Source: DASRCB01 sp035653295
GTDB lineage: Bacteria > Acidobacteriota > Terriglobia > Bryobacterales > Bryobacteraceae
Direction of reading: 5' to 3'
Length of the DNA stretch: 17,959 nucleotides
Assembly: GCA_035653295.1 (NCBI GenBank)
Contig: DASRCB010000293.1
Coordinates: 1-17,959, forward strand
The notes under the pieces were generated by a model that worked only from the letters and a program-made list of their open reading frames with translations, was not told the origin of the DNA and did no database searches. The first letter of the stretch is position 1. Every line of letters starts with the position of its first letter. Shown here piece after piece: positions 1 to 6,712 of this stretch. A program made the translations under genes and the position numbers.

Positions 1-54
1 GCCGTCGTGTCGCTGATCGTCTACAAGATCGCGGTGTTCGGCTGGCGTTTATAG
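1..54 (+). CDS. 3' end of an unidentified gene, probably membrane protein
   Basis: Frame 1 is open from the first base and reads 17 residues, AVVSLIVYKIAVFGWRL, before TAG at 52-54. The residues are mostly hydrophobic with an aromatic and basic end, as at the last transmembrane helix of a membrane protein. The gene starts outside the window, so no family can be named. Its stop overlaps the 3' end of the convergent deacetylase gene by 6 bp. The frame could be open by chance over so short a stretch, so the call is moderate. Confidence 0.5.
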   Translation, partial: AVVSLIVYKIAVFGWRL

Positions 55-957
55 CCGGAGCGAATCCAGAATCGGCTTTTCGTATACATCATCCTCGCCG
101 GGATAACGCAGCGCCGAATCGAAGCGGCCCGTTTCTTTCGCCAGCGCCCAGATGAGGCTCTCGCCCGCGGGCACGATTCGCGGCTGACGCAGGAATACGG
201 GATCGGAGAAAGCTTCCTCGGCCCCGATCAGCTTCCATCCCCGCGCCGCGAACATGGTCAACACATCATCGAGGAACAGCACGTTCAGCAGATTGTAATG
301 GACCAGAATCGTGTGCGCGACCGAACGGCCGAGCACGCGGCGTGAGAGATTGTCATAGTAACCGGCGCGATCCCACAGGTGATCGAGATACGGCTGCCGA
401 TACCGTTGCGCCGGAAACCCGGGGTCCGATTCGAGCCGCGCGCGAAGCCTCTGATCGTAATACCAGTCGGAAGCGTCAATCGTGACCGCGCCATTGCGAT
501 AACCATGGGCAGCCAGAAAGTGGCGCATCTCGTCGCGTTTCGCGGCGGTATCGCCTTCCTTCAGTGCGGGAAAACGGAACAACGGGCGGAACCGAGGGAG
601 CGCGTGGACCAGCGCATCGCAGCGCAGCATGTCCTGCTCGAACCAGGCGGCCTCGACGGAGTGATAGCCGCGATGGCTCCAGGTGTGGTTGCCGATGATG
701 TGGCCGGCATCGCTCCACGACCGCAGGATGGCGCGCCCGGTGTCGTCATCCACTTTGTGTCCGGCGGGGAAGAGCGCCGCGTGGAGACGATGACGCGACA
801 GCGCTTCGAGCAGCCGTTCATTGGCGGTTGCGGCGTACGGCGCGGGAATGGCGCGCCACGCGACATCATCCATCGTGATCGCCAGGCGCGGCGTATCGGC
901 GGCGCGGACTACAAACGGTGCGGCGAAAGCGGTGAGTGCCCGCCGGCGAGTAATCAC
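49..957 (-). CDS. Tat-exported polysaccharide deacetylase (NodB-fold)
   Basis: 302 aa, carbohydrate esterase family 4-like: metal-dependent removal of acetyl (or related) groups from a sugar polymer or small substrate outside the cytoplasm. The NodB motifs are visible: TMDD (residues 28-31, catalytic Asp and metal Asp), HTWSH (91-95, the two metal His) and FRFPALKEG (127-135, the motif 3 region). The N-terminus TRRRALTAF fits a twin-arginine signal, with cleavage probably near residue 20. The start is GTG at 955-957, which overlaps the TGA of the upstream molybdopterin-subunit gene (954-956) in a 4-bp GTGA. Translation is therefore probably coupled, and no separate Shine-Dalgarno is seen. It is the last gene of the leftward unit. 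Substrate is unknown; the link to a molybdenum hydroxylase is unusual and may only be shared transcription. Confidence 0.88.
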   Translation of the reverse strand: MITRRRALTAFAAPFVVRAADTPRLAITMDDVAWRAIPAPYAATANERLLEALSRHRLHAALFPAGHKVDDDTGRAILRSWSDAGHIIGNHTWSHRGYHSVEAAWFEQDMLRCDALVHALPRFRPLFRFPALKEGDTAAKRDEMRHFLAAHGYRNGAVTIDASDWYYDQRLRARLESDPGFPAQRYRQPYLDHLWDRAGYYDNLSRRVLGRSVAHTILVHYNLLNVLFLDDVLTMFAARGWKLIGAEEAFSDPVFLRQPRIVPAGESLIWALAKETGRFDSALRYPGEDDVYEKPILDSLRL

Positions 958-3059
958 GCCAGCATCTGCGGCAGCATGGGCATGCTCCGAATGCGTTTGC
1001 CGGTGGCCTGATAAATCGCATTGGCCACCGCCGGGGCGATGCCCACGATGGGGGTCTCGCCCGCGCCCGCGGACGGCAGGTCCTTACGGTCCACCAGCAC
1101 GACCTCGATGGCGGGAGCATCGCTGAACCGCGGCACGCGGTACTTCGAGAGGCGCGCGTTGAGGATTCGCCCGTTGTCGAAATCGATGGCCTCGAACAGC
1201 GCCCCGCCAATGCCCATCAGAATGGCGCCTTCGATCTGGTTTTTCAGGTGTTCCGGGTTCACCACGGCCCCGCATTCGAAGGCCTCCACGACGCGTTCGA
1301 TCCGCACCCGGCCCTGCGGCCCGACCGACACCTCAGCGCAGCAGGCGATCTGCCCGCCTTTCTCCGTCCCGCACGCCAGCCCGTAGCCATGACCAGAAGC
1401 CGGCTTCGTGCGGCCCCAGCCGAAGCGCTCCGCGGCTGCGTCCAGCACCGCGCGAATCCGCTCGTTTTTGAGATTCCTGCGGCGAAACTCCAGCGGGTCC
1501 ATGCCGACCGCGGCGGCAAGCTCATCGATGTGCGACTCGCGCGCGAAGTGATTCGCGGTCGCCGCCAGCCCGCGATACGAGCCCTGGCGCAGCACCTCGC
1601 GCGAAGGTGTGAAGGTAACGGTCTGATTGGGGATATCGTACGGCGGATCGATCGCCGACCCGCCGGAGTTGTAGTTGGTGAACTCCCACGCGGTAATGCG
1701 CCCATCTTTGGTCGCGCCGCTCCGCACATCAATCACGCCGGCGGGCCGGAAGTACGCCCAGGTAAACTCCTCCTCACGGGTCCAGACGAGCTTCACCGGT
1801 TTTCCCGCGCCCTTCGCCAGGCGCGCGGCTTCAATCGCGCATTCACCGGTGTGCTTGCCGCCGTATGCCGACCCCGTGTCGGGTACGATGACGCGCACGC
1901 TTTCCTCGGGAATGCCGAAAGCCTGCGCCAGCTCCTCGCGGACGCCGAACGGACGCTGGCTGCCGGTCCACACGGTCAGGTTGCCGCCGTTCCATTCGGC
2001 TACCGCGGCGCGCGGTTCGAGCGGCGTATGCGCGATATACGCCACCGTATATGTGCTCTGAACCGTCTTGTCCGCCGCGCGAAGACCTTCGTCGAGCGAG
2101 CCCGCCGACCTGGCATCGTGCCTCTCCGACGGCGCCGGCTTGCGGAGCTCGGCGAACAGATCCGCCGCCGATATCTGCCGTGGCGCGGTCCATTGGGCGC
2201 GAATCGCGGACAGCGCCTTGCCGGCCGTATGTTCATCGGGCGCGACGACGCCGACGAAATCGCCCTCGCGAATCACTTTGACCCCGGGCATTGCCGCCGC
2301 GCTCGCGTCCACCGACACGAGTTTCGCGTTGAACGCGCTCGGGCGCAGTATGCGGCCGTGCAGCATACCGGGCCGGCGCATGTCGGCGGCATAGCGATGC
2401 CTGCCGGTGACAAAATCCCGCGCATCCACCTTCGGCAATGAGGTACCGGCGGGCGGCTTCACCGCAGCGTCGCCGGCCACGCATTTCACCAAATCGGTAC
2501 GCCTGGCCAGATCGCCGAATCCGGCGCGCTGCCCGGAAGCCGGATCGCTGACCCATCCATCGGCAACAGTCAGCGAGGCCGCGTCTGCGCCCCATTGCTT
2601 CGCGGCAGCTCCCACCAGGGTTTCTCGCGCGGACGCGGCCATGCGGCGCAGTTGCGGCGCCATGGTCGGAGTGGTGCGGCTGCCGAAGGTCCCCATGTCG
2701 AACGGGACCACGGAAGTATCCGCCATTTCCAGCTTCACGCGGCTCGGCGCGCAGCGGAGCTCTTCCGCCACCGCCTGGGTCAGAGAAGTGCGGATATTCT
2801 GGCCCATCTCGGCTTTGCCGGTGAAGGCCGTCACCGTGCCGTCGGGCGCGATATGCAGCCAGGCGCCAATGTTCTCCGGCAGCTTCTGATTCCATCCGCC
2901 GCGGCCGGCCTCCTGCGCCTGCGCCCGTTCGAGGTCGCTCACCACGAGCAGAACCAGCAGACCGCCTCCAAGCGACTTCAGCCAGTCGCGGCGGTTCGAC
3001 TCGAAGCGGTATGCCGGCCCCTCACTCAGTTCATAGCGCTCCAGCTCCAGCTCAGGCAT
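954..3059 (-). CDS. Xanthine-dehydrogenase-family molybdopterin-binding subunit, Tat-exported
   Basis: 701 aa large subunit of a molybdenum hydroxylase of the isoquinoline 1-oxidoreductase / nicotinate dehydrogenase type, which hydroxylates a heterocycle or aldehyde using water. Seen: twin-arginine signal SNRRDWLKSLGGG (residues 21-33) before a hydrophobic run; EMGQ plus following AEEL (84-101); the a/b hammerhead region around 206-290; SAYGGK (397-402); RQGSYRG (491-497); and GAGE near the C-terminus, with E668 in the position of the family's catalytic glutamate. The start chosen is ATG at 3057-3059, not the in-frame ATG 25 codons upstream. It has GGAGG at 3066-3070 with 6-nt spacing, and it gives an 8-bp overlap with the [2Fe-2S] gene. 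No FAD-subunit gene is in the window. The substrate cannot be deduced. Confidence 0.9.
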   Translation of the reverse strand: MPELELERYELSEGPAYRFESNRRDWLKSLGGGLLVLLVVSDLERAQAQEAGRGGWNQKLPENIGAWLHIAPDGTVTAFTGKAEMGQNIRTSLTQAVAEELRCAPSRVKLEMADTSVVPFDMGTFGSRTTPTMAPQLRRMAASARETLVGAAAKQWGADAASLTVADGWVSDPASGQRAGFGDLARRTDLVKCVAGDAAVKPPAGTSLPKVDARDFVTGRHRYAADMRRPGMLHGRILRPSAFNAKLVSVDASAAAMPGVKVIREGDFVGVVAPDEHTAGKALSAIRAQWTAPRQISAADLFAELRKPAPSERHDARSAGSLDEGLRAADKTVQSTYTVAYIAHTPLEPRAAVAEWNGGNLTVWTGSQRPFGVREELAQAFGIPEESVRVIVPDTGSAYGGKHTGECAIEAARLAKGAGKPVKLVWTREEEFTWAYFRPAGVIDVRSGATKDGRITAWEFTNYNSGGSAIDPPYDIPNQTVTFTPSREVLRQGSYRGLAATANHFARESHIDELAAAVGMDPLEFRRRNLKNERIRAVLDAAAERFGWGRTKPASGHGYGLACGTEKGGQIACCAEVSVGPQGRVRIERVVEAFECGAVVNPEHLKNQIEGAILMGIGGALFEAIDFDNGRILNARLSKYRVPRFSDAPAIEVVLVDRKDLPSAGAGETPIVGIAPAVANAIYQATGKRIRSMPMLPQMLA

Positions 3060-3531
3060 GGGGGGCCTCCGCGCGGGCAGTGATGGCCGTCGATGCTTTC
3101 CGGACCGCGGCCACGATGCGGTTATAAGCGCCACAGCGGCAGATATTGCCTTCCATGGCTCTGCGGATCTGTTCGTCAGTCGGCGTTGGATTCCGATGCA
3201 GCAGAGCCACCGCGGACAGGATCATGCCCGAGGTGCAGTACGCGCACTGCATCGCGTCGGCGTCGATGAAGGCCTGCTGCACCGCGTGCAGGCGGCCCGC
3301 ATCCTCCAGACCCTCGATGGTGGTGATTTGCTTTCCCGCGGCGGCGCTCACCGGAGTCCGGCACGAGCGCCGCGGAACTCCGTCGATCAGCACCGTGCAG
3401 GCGCCGCACTCGCCTTCGCCGCAGCCGTACTTGGTCCCGGTCAGGTCGAGCTCGTTACGCAGCACAAACAGGAGGGGCCGTTCCGGGTCGACGTTAAGGC
3501 GATGCCGCTCGCCATTGGCGACCAGATCCAT
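3052..3531 (-). CDS. [2Fe-2S] small subunit of the molybdenum hydroxylase
   Basis: 159 aa, full length for the family. It carries electrons from the molybdopterin centre through two [2Fe-2S] clusters. The plant-ferredoxin-type cluster ligands are C37, C42, C45 and C57 (CGEGECGAC context). The second, alpha-helical cluster has C96 and C99 (QCAYC) and C131 and C133 (ICRCG). There is no signal peptide, whereas the partner subunit has a Tat signal, so the folded pair is probably exported together as known for periplasmic members of the family. It lies 28 bp downstream of the TPR gene and overlaps the large subunit by 8 bp. A weak AGG sits too close to the ATG to be a good ribosome-binding site. 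Confidence 0.93.
   Translation of the reverse strand: MDLVANGERHRLNVDPERPLLFVLRNELDLTGTKYGCGEGECGACTVLIDGVPRRSCRTPVSAAAGKQITTIEGLEDAGRLHAVQQAFIDADAMQCAYCTSGMILSAVALLHRNPTPTDEQIRRAMEGNICRCGAYNRIVAAVRKASTAITARAEAPHA
3066..3070 (-). promoter_or_regulatory. Ribosome binding site fixing the molybdopterin-subunit start
   Basis: GGAGG on the minus strand followed by six C residues and ATG at 3057-3059. It favours the 701-aa start over the longer 726-aa reading. Confidence 0.75.
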
Positions 3532-3559
3532 ACCTGGATTTTACGCCGGGCGTGGTGAA

Positions 3560-4780
3560 TCAATCGCCTCGGGGAATGTCGAATACGACCGCGGCCCTTT
3601 GCTCCAGCGCGCGAACGTCCTTCTCGGACGCGTGCCGTCCTGCCGCCGCTGGCCGTTTGTCCAGAGACGGCGCGCCGACCATGCCGAGGATCTCGCGATA
3701 CAGAGCGGCAGCCTCATCGTAGCGTTTCTGCATCGCGCGAAGGCGGGCCAGTTCGCGGATGCAAAGCGCCAGTCTCCTGCCCGCACCGCCCAGAAAGGTC
3801 CGCTGGCGATCGATCGTCGGTGGAACAATCGTGTCCGCCTCCTCGACCTTGCCCTGAGCCAGATACAGCCGGGCCAGATGCAGCCTCGCCCAGTCGCCGT
3901 TGATGTTCGGCCCGTTGGAACCGTCCAGAATGACGATGGCGCGCTGCATGTCGCGCTCGGCCAGCGTGTATTTGTGGTCGTCGGCTTCGATGAGACCGCG
4001 CTGCACCAGAAGCGGAGCCACGCGAACGCTGTCGGGGGTATGGCTTTCGAGCAGATCGATGGCTCGCGTCAGCAGCGGGAACGCGCGCGCATTCTGCCGC
4101 TCGATGACAAAAACGCCGGCAAGCACGCCCATGACAGAACCGTATTCGGCTGTGCCCGGCTCCGCTTCCGCGGCCAGCGCGAGGCCTTCTTCGGCGAACT
4201 GCTCCGCTTCGGCAACGCGGCCGATGTTCACATCCAGCACGGCCACCGTAGCCAGAGTCTGCGCCAGTTCCGCCTTGCTCTCGCCGGCTGTCCTGCGCTG
4301 CTGATCCAGCGCGTCGTGCAGCCGGCGATCGGCCGAGGCGAACTGGCCCAACACGACCTCCGCCTCGCCAAGGCGTACCTCCATGCGCGTTGTGCGCGCG
4401 TCCGATGCGCCCCACGCGCGCTCGCTCACCGCGATCGCCTCACGCAGCGCGCCGGCAGCCTCGAGCCAACGTCCCCCGAACTGGTATGCATCCGCCAGGT
4501 TGGCGAGTACTCCGGAACGTAGCGCCGGAAGCAGGTTCGAGTCAACGGGCCACAGTCCTCGGGTCCGCTCCAGTACCGCCGCGGCTGAGGCAAAGTCGCG
4601 CTGCTTCTCGAAATCGAGCGCCGCGCGGTTTTCATCCACCGCGTGCTGCTCGATATATCGGACCTGATCCTCCGCCGCGCCGGCAGGGGCGTTGATGATT
4701 CGCTCCACGCCCCGTGCGCCGGGGAACGTGAGGAGTAGCAAAGGCGCGAATAACAGGCGCCGGAAGAACTGGATGTACAT
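3560..4780 (-). CDS. Exported tetratricopeptide-repeat-like protein
   Basis: 406 aa. The first 24 residues are a typical Sec signal (FFRRLLFAPLLLLTFPGARG). The rest is alpha-helical, rich in Ala, Leu, Arg and Glu, with repeated helix pairs of TPR character, for example LANLADAYQFGGRWLEAAGALREAI, LATVAVLDVNIGRVAEAEQFAEEGL and LARLYLAQGKVEEAD, spanning about residues 60-370. No catalytic motif is seen, so a scaffold or partner-binding role outside the cytoplasm is inferred. GGAG at 4788-4791 is 7 nt from the ATG. It sits between another TPR-like gene (95 bp upstream) and the [2Fe-2S] subunit (28 bp downstream), which suggests co-transcription. Its role with the oxidoreductase is unknown. Confidence 0.85.
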   Translation of the reverse strand: MYIQFFRRLLFAPLLLLTFPGARGVERIINAPAGAAEDQVRYIEQHAVDENRAALDFEKQRDFASAAAVLERTRGLWPVDSNLLPALRSGVLANLADAYQFGGRWLEAAGALREAIAVSERAWGASDARTTRMEVRLGEAEVVLGQFASADRRLHDALDQQRRTAGESKAELAQTLATVAVLDVNIGRVAEAEQFAEEGLALAAEAEPGTAEYGSVMGVLAGVFVIERQNARAFPLLTRAIDLLESHTPDSVRVAPLLVQRGLIEADDHKYTLAERDMQRAIVILDGSNGPNINGDWARLHLARLYLAQGKVEEADTIVPPTIDRQRTFLGGAGRRLALCIRELARLRAMQKRYDEAAALYREILGMVGAPSLDKRPAAAGRHASEKDVRALEQRAAVVFDIPRGD

Positions 4781-4794
4781 TCAACTGCTCCGCG

Positions 4795-4811
4795 CCGGCG
4801 GTTGTCGCCGG
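4795..4811. repeat. Perfect 6-bp stem-loop in the gap between the two TPR genes
   Basis: CCGGCG-GTTGT-CGCCGG, a perfect 6-bp inverted repeat with 5-nt loop, just upstream of the Shine-Dalgarno of the 406-aa TPR gene. There is no T-run on either side, so it is not a standard intrinsic terminator. It could be a processing or partial attenuation element in the operon transcript, or chance in GC-rich DNA. Confidence 0.4.
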
Positions 4812-4875
4812 AAGCGGGTTCCTGGCTGTTAGTTGATCTCGATGCCGCCTTCTCTCGCGGCTTTGACAAGCTCAT

Positions 4876-5787
4876 TCAGCGCATGCGGTCCGCTTCCTGC
4901 TTCATCACCAGGGCATTGTGCCGCGCCTGATCCGCCAGCGGACCGCTGTACGCCGCGGCCTCTTCGCTGAACTTCGCGGCCTCCCGGATCTGGGCCTTGT
5001 TGAGCAGCTGTTTGCCAAGCTGGTAATTCGCGAGCCCCAGATAAAACAGCGCCGGCGGGATCATCGCCTGATTACCTTTGATCAGCGGCAATGCGGCGCG
5101 CAGGTTCTCGTTTGCCTGGAAGAACTGGCTCTTCTCCGCACGGAGCACGCCGGCGATGAAGTAACCTCGTCCCAGAGCCGTATCCCTCTTCTTCTGCCAG
5201 TCCGCCGCGGACATACCCTCCGGTTTGGCGCGTTTGTTGACCGCGTTCACCAGCCGGTCGGCGTACGCAATGGCTTTATCCGGCTGCTTGCGTGCCATGG
5301 CGTTATCCGCCAGCACCAGCAGGCAATCGTCATTATTTGGGAAATGAGCCAGGCCCTTCTCTGCGACCGGAACGATTTTTGCCGAGGCGCCGGTCTGGCT
5401 CAGCGCATAGAAGTAACGCGTATACGCGGCGTCCAGATACTTACTCGAAGGGTTTAGTTGTTCCAGCGTTGCAAGGAGATCCACGGTCTCCGCCGGCTTC
5501 GCCTCCGCGGCCGTGCTGGACAGCGCATACTCGATCTGCAGCTGGACATACTTTGCGTAGTCGACTTCCTGCTTCCACGCATCTTTTTCCTCGGCGGCGG
5601 CTGGCGCCAGCGTGGCGGCAATCTCTTTCGCCGCGGAGTAAGTGGAAACGGCCAGCGTCTTAACCTGGCTGGCGTCGTGACTGGCCTGGGCCTGCTTGAG
5701 GCTCTCGAAGGAACGATCCAGATCCGCAGGTGTGTTAACGGTCCCGGTGGCGAAGATCAGGGCGAAACTAAGCGCACAGAGGTACAT
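4876..5787 (-). CDS. Exported TPR-like helical protein, first gene of the leftward unit
   Basis: 303 aa. A short hydrophobic N-terminus (MYLCALSFALIFATGTV) acts as a signal peptide, with Cys4 too early for a normal lipobox. The body is helical with TPR-like pairs: ALSQTGASAKIVPVAEKGL, LVLADNAMARKQPDKAIAYA and FYLGLANYQLGKQLLNKAQ, around residues 125-290. There are no catalytic motifs. AGGAG at 5795-5799 lies 7 nt before the ATG. A sigma-54-type promoter match lies at 5816-5831, leaving a leader of about 20 nt. The family resembles uncharacterised secreted TPR proteins common in Acidobacteria. Its placement ahead of the hydroxylase genes suggests an envelope role, which is inference. Confidence 0.85.
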   Translation of the reverse strand: MYLCALSFALIFATGTVNTPADLDRSFESLKQAQASHDASQVKTLAVSTYSAAKEIAATLAPAAAEEKDAWKQEVDYAKYVQLQIEYALSSTAAEAKPAETVDLLATLEQLNPSSKYLDAAYTRYFYALSQTGASAKIVPVAEKGLAHFPNNDDCLLVLADNAMARKQPDKAIAYADRLVNAVNKRAKPEGMSAADWQKKRDTALGRGYFIAGVLRAEKSQFFQANENLRAALPLIKGNQAMIPPALFYLGLANYQLGKQLLNKAQIREAAKFSEEAAAYSGPLADQARHNALVMKQEADRMR

Positions 5788-5815
5788 GTCGAATCTCCTG
5801 GTTCAGCAACACGGG

Positions 5816-5831
5816 TGCAAATACCGGACCA
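5816..5831 (-). promoter_or_regulatory. Putative sigma-54 (RpoN) promoter, -24/-12 elements
   Basis: The minus strand reads TGGTCCGGTATTTGCA. Against the established consensus TGGCACG-N4-TTGCW it matches TGG, CG, TTGC and the final W, with exact GG-N10-GC spacing; only two positions (C4, A5) differ. Transcription would start near 5805, giving a leader of about 20 nt with the AGGAG of the TPR gene in it. A sigma-54-dependent activator is encoded at 14933-16744. Position, orientation and spacing all fit. No upstream activator site was identified with confidence. Confidence 0.55.
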
Positions 5832-5869
5832 CGGTAGTGCGACTGCACAGCCTCCCGGTCACGGTCCGG
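5824..5869. repeat. Inverted repeat CCGGACC / GGTCCGG overlapping the promoter
   Basis: CCGGACC at 5824-5830 and its exact reverse complement at 5863-5869, with 32 bp between. The left arm falls inside the -24 region of the sigma-54-like site. It could be a bound operator pair, or chance in GC-rich sequence. Confidence 0.3.
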
Positions 5870-6070
5870 AAATCGTCAGCAGTTGCAACAAGCTGGGCGG
5901 GGGTGGGTGACAATGCGCTGTTGGCGAGATCCACGTCGCCCGGATGCCTGATTCAGGTCGAGTTCTGGCTGAAAACCCACATGAGCTGCGCGGATTCACG
6001 CAATGCCCGCCTCCATAACCGCCGAGAAACCCACGCAGAAGCCTAAAAACCGCGGTCGCAAACATGCAGA

Positions 6071-6096
6071 CTATCTCCCCGATAGATCCCGGGAGG
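6071..6096 (+). promoter_or_regulatory. Cytochrome leader: small hairpin and Shine-Dalgarno with possible pairing
   Basis: CTATC (6071-6075), loop TCCCC, GATAG (6081-6085) forms a 5-bp hairpin. Alternatively CTCCC (6075-6079) can pair with GGGAG (6091-6095) of the Shine-Dalgarno GGGAGG (6091-6096), 6 nt before the ATG at 6103. The ribosome-binding site itself is strong; the alternative pairing is only suggestive. Confidence 0.4.
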
Positions 6097-6102
6097 CATC
6101 CT

Positions 6103-6648
6103 ATGAGACAACTCGCCTGTTTTGCAGCCGGCCTTGTGATCCTCACGCACGCGGTGATGGCGCAAAGCAAGGCCGCGGCCGGCAACGCCGCTCAGGTGGA
6201 ACGTGGACGGGCGCTGTTCGAGAAATCACCAAAAGGGACTCCGTGCGCCACCTGCCACAAAATGGGAGCAATCGGGACAGCGGTCGGACCCGATCTGAAG
6301 GACTTCTCCGGTGCGGTCGGCGCACGCGCTATCGCACAATCCATCGAAATGAGTATGACTGCGTACGTCCAGCAGGTGAAGACCTCTTCGGGAACATTCC
6401 CCGGTTTGGTACAAAAGAAGGCCGGTGACGAGACCGAAGTCTGGGACCTCAGCCAAACTCCACCCGAACTGAAAAAGCTCGCGTCCAAAGACATCGTCTC
6501 GATGGAGTCGAACACGACCTGGAAACATCCGCCCACGACGGCCGATTACACCTCTCAGGAGCTTGCCGACATCATCGCTTTCCTGAAGAACGCCGCCACG
6601 GGCGCGCGCAAGGAGATCAAAGCATCCGAGATTGAGGAGAGCCAGTAA
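6103..6648 (+). CDS. Exported monohaem c-type cytochrome
   Basis: 181 aa. Residues 1-20 form a Sec signal ending in MAQS. One haem-binding motif CATCH is at residues 48-52 (C48, C51, H52), followed by GPDL (63-66). Met134 (SMES) is a possible sixth haem ligand. The C-terminal helix SQELADIIAFLKN is typical of class I cytochromes c and of the haem domain found attached to Planctomycete/Acidobacterial dehydrogenases. The start at 6103, not the in-frame ATG 13 codons earlier, is set by GGGAGG at 6091-6096 and the signal peptide. It is 64 bp upstream of a soluble dehydrogenase-type beta-propeller, so it is probably that enzyme's periplasmic electron acceptor (inferred). Confidence 0.88.
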   Translation: MRQLACFAAGLVILTHAVMAQSKAAAGNAAQVERGRALFEKSPKGTPCATCHKMGAIGTAVGPDLKDFSGAVGARAIAQSIEMSMTAYVQQVKTSSGTFPGLVQKKAGDETEVWDLSQTPPELKKLASKDIVSMESNTTWKHPPTTADYTSQELADIIAFLKNAATGARKEIKASEIEESQ

Positions 6649-6700
6649 GCGCCTGGCCCTGAAGTGTTAACGCTTTCCGCCGCGCAGCGTCCCTCTGACG

Positions 6701-6706
6701 AGGAGG
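6701..6706 (+). promoter_or_regulatory. Ribosome binding site for a GTG start
   Basis: AGGAGG, 6 nt before GTG at 6713-6715. It is near-perfect and settles the GTG start of the propeller dehydrogenase. CCTC at 6692-6695 could pair with GAGG at 6700-6703 over a 4-nt loop. Confidence 0.75.
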
Positions 6707-6712
6707 AGACGC

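Larger units (their letters stand above)
5788..6102. other. Divergent intergenic region, 315 bp
   Basis: Lies between the leftward TPR gene and the rightward cytochrome gene. It holds the sigma-54-like site and an inverted repeat near the left side, a G-rich run (5895-5907), and a small leader hairpin before the cytochrome gene. I find no convincing coding sequence and no clear sigma-70 promoter for the rightward pair. Confidence 0.7.

Noticed and set aside
1248..2441. 397-codon open frame on the plus strand inside the molybdopterin-subunit gene
   Set aside because: Antisense shadow of a gene with clear family motifs; long antisense frames are expected in GC-rich coding DNA.
3146..4522. 458-codon plus-strand open frame across the [2Fe-2S] and TPR genes
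   Set aside because: No motif of its own, spans two real opposite-strand genes and the gap between them.
4812..4878. Out-of-frame coding-like tail (LNELVKAAREGGIEIN then TAA) after the stop of the 303-aa TPR gene
   Set aside because: It could mean a frameshifted C-terminus, but the annotated end looks natural and 16 codons are too few to judge without homologs.
5895..5907. G-quadruplex candidate (GGGCGGGGGTGGG)
   Set aside because: Only three separate G-runs with eleven G in all; not enough for a canonical four-run, three-layer structure.
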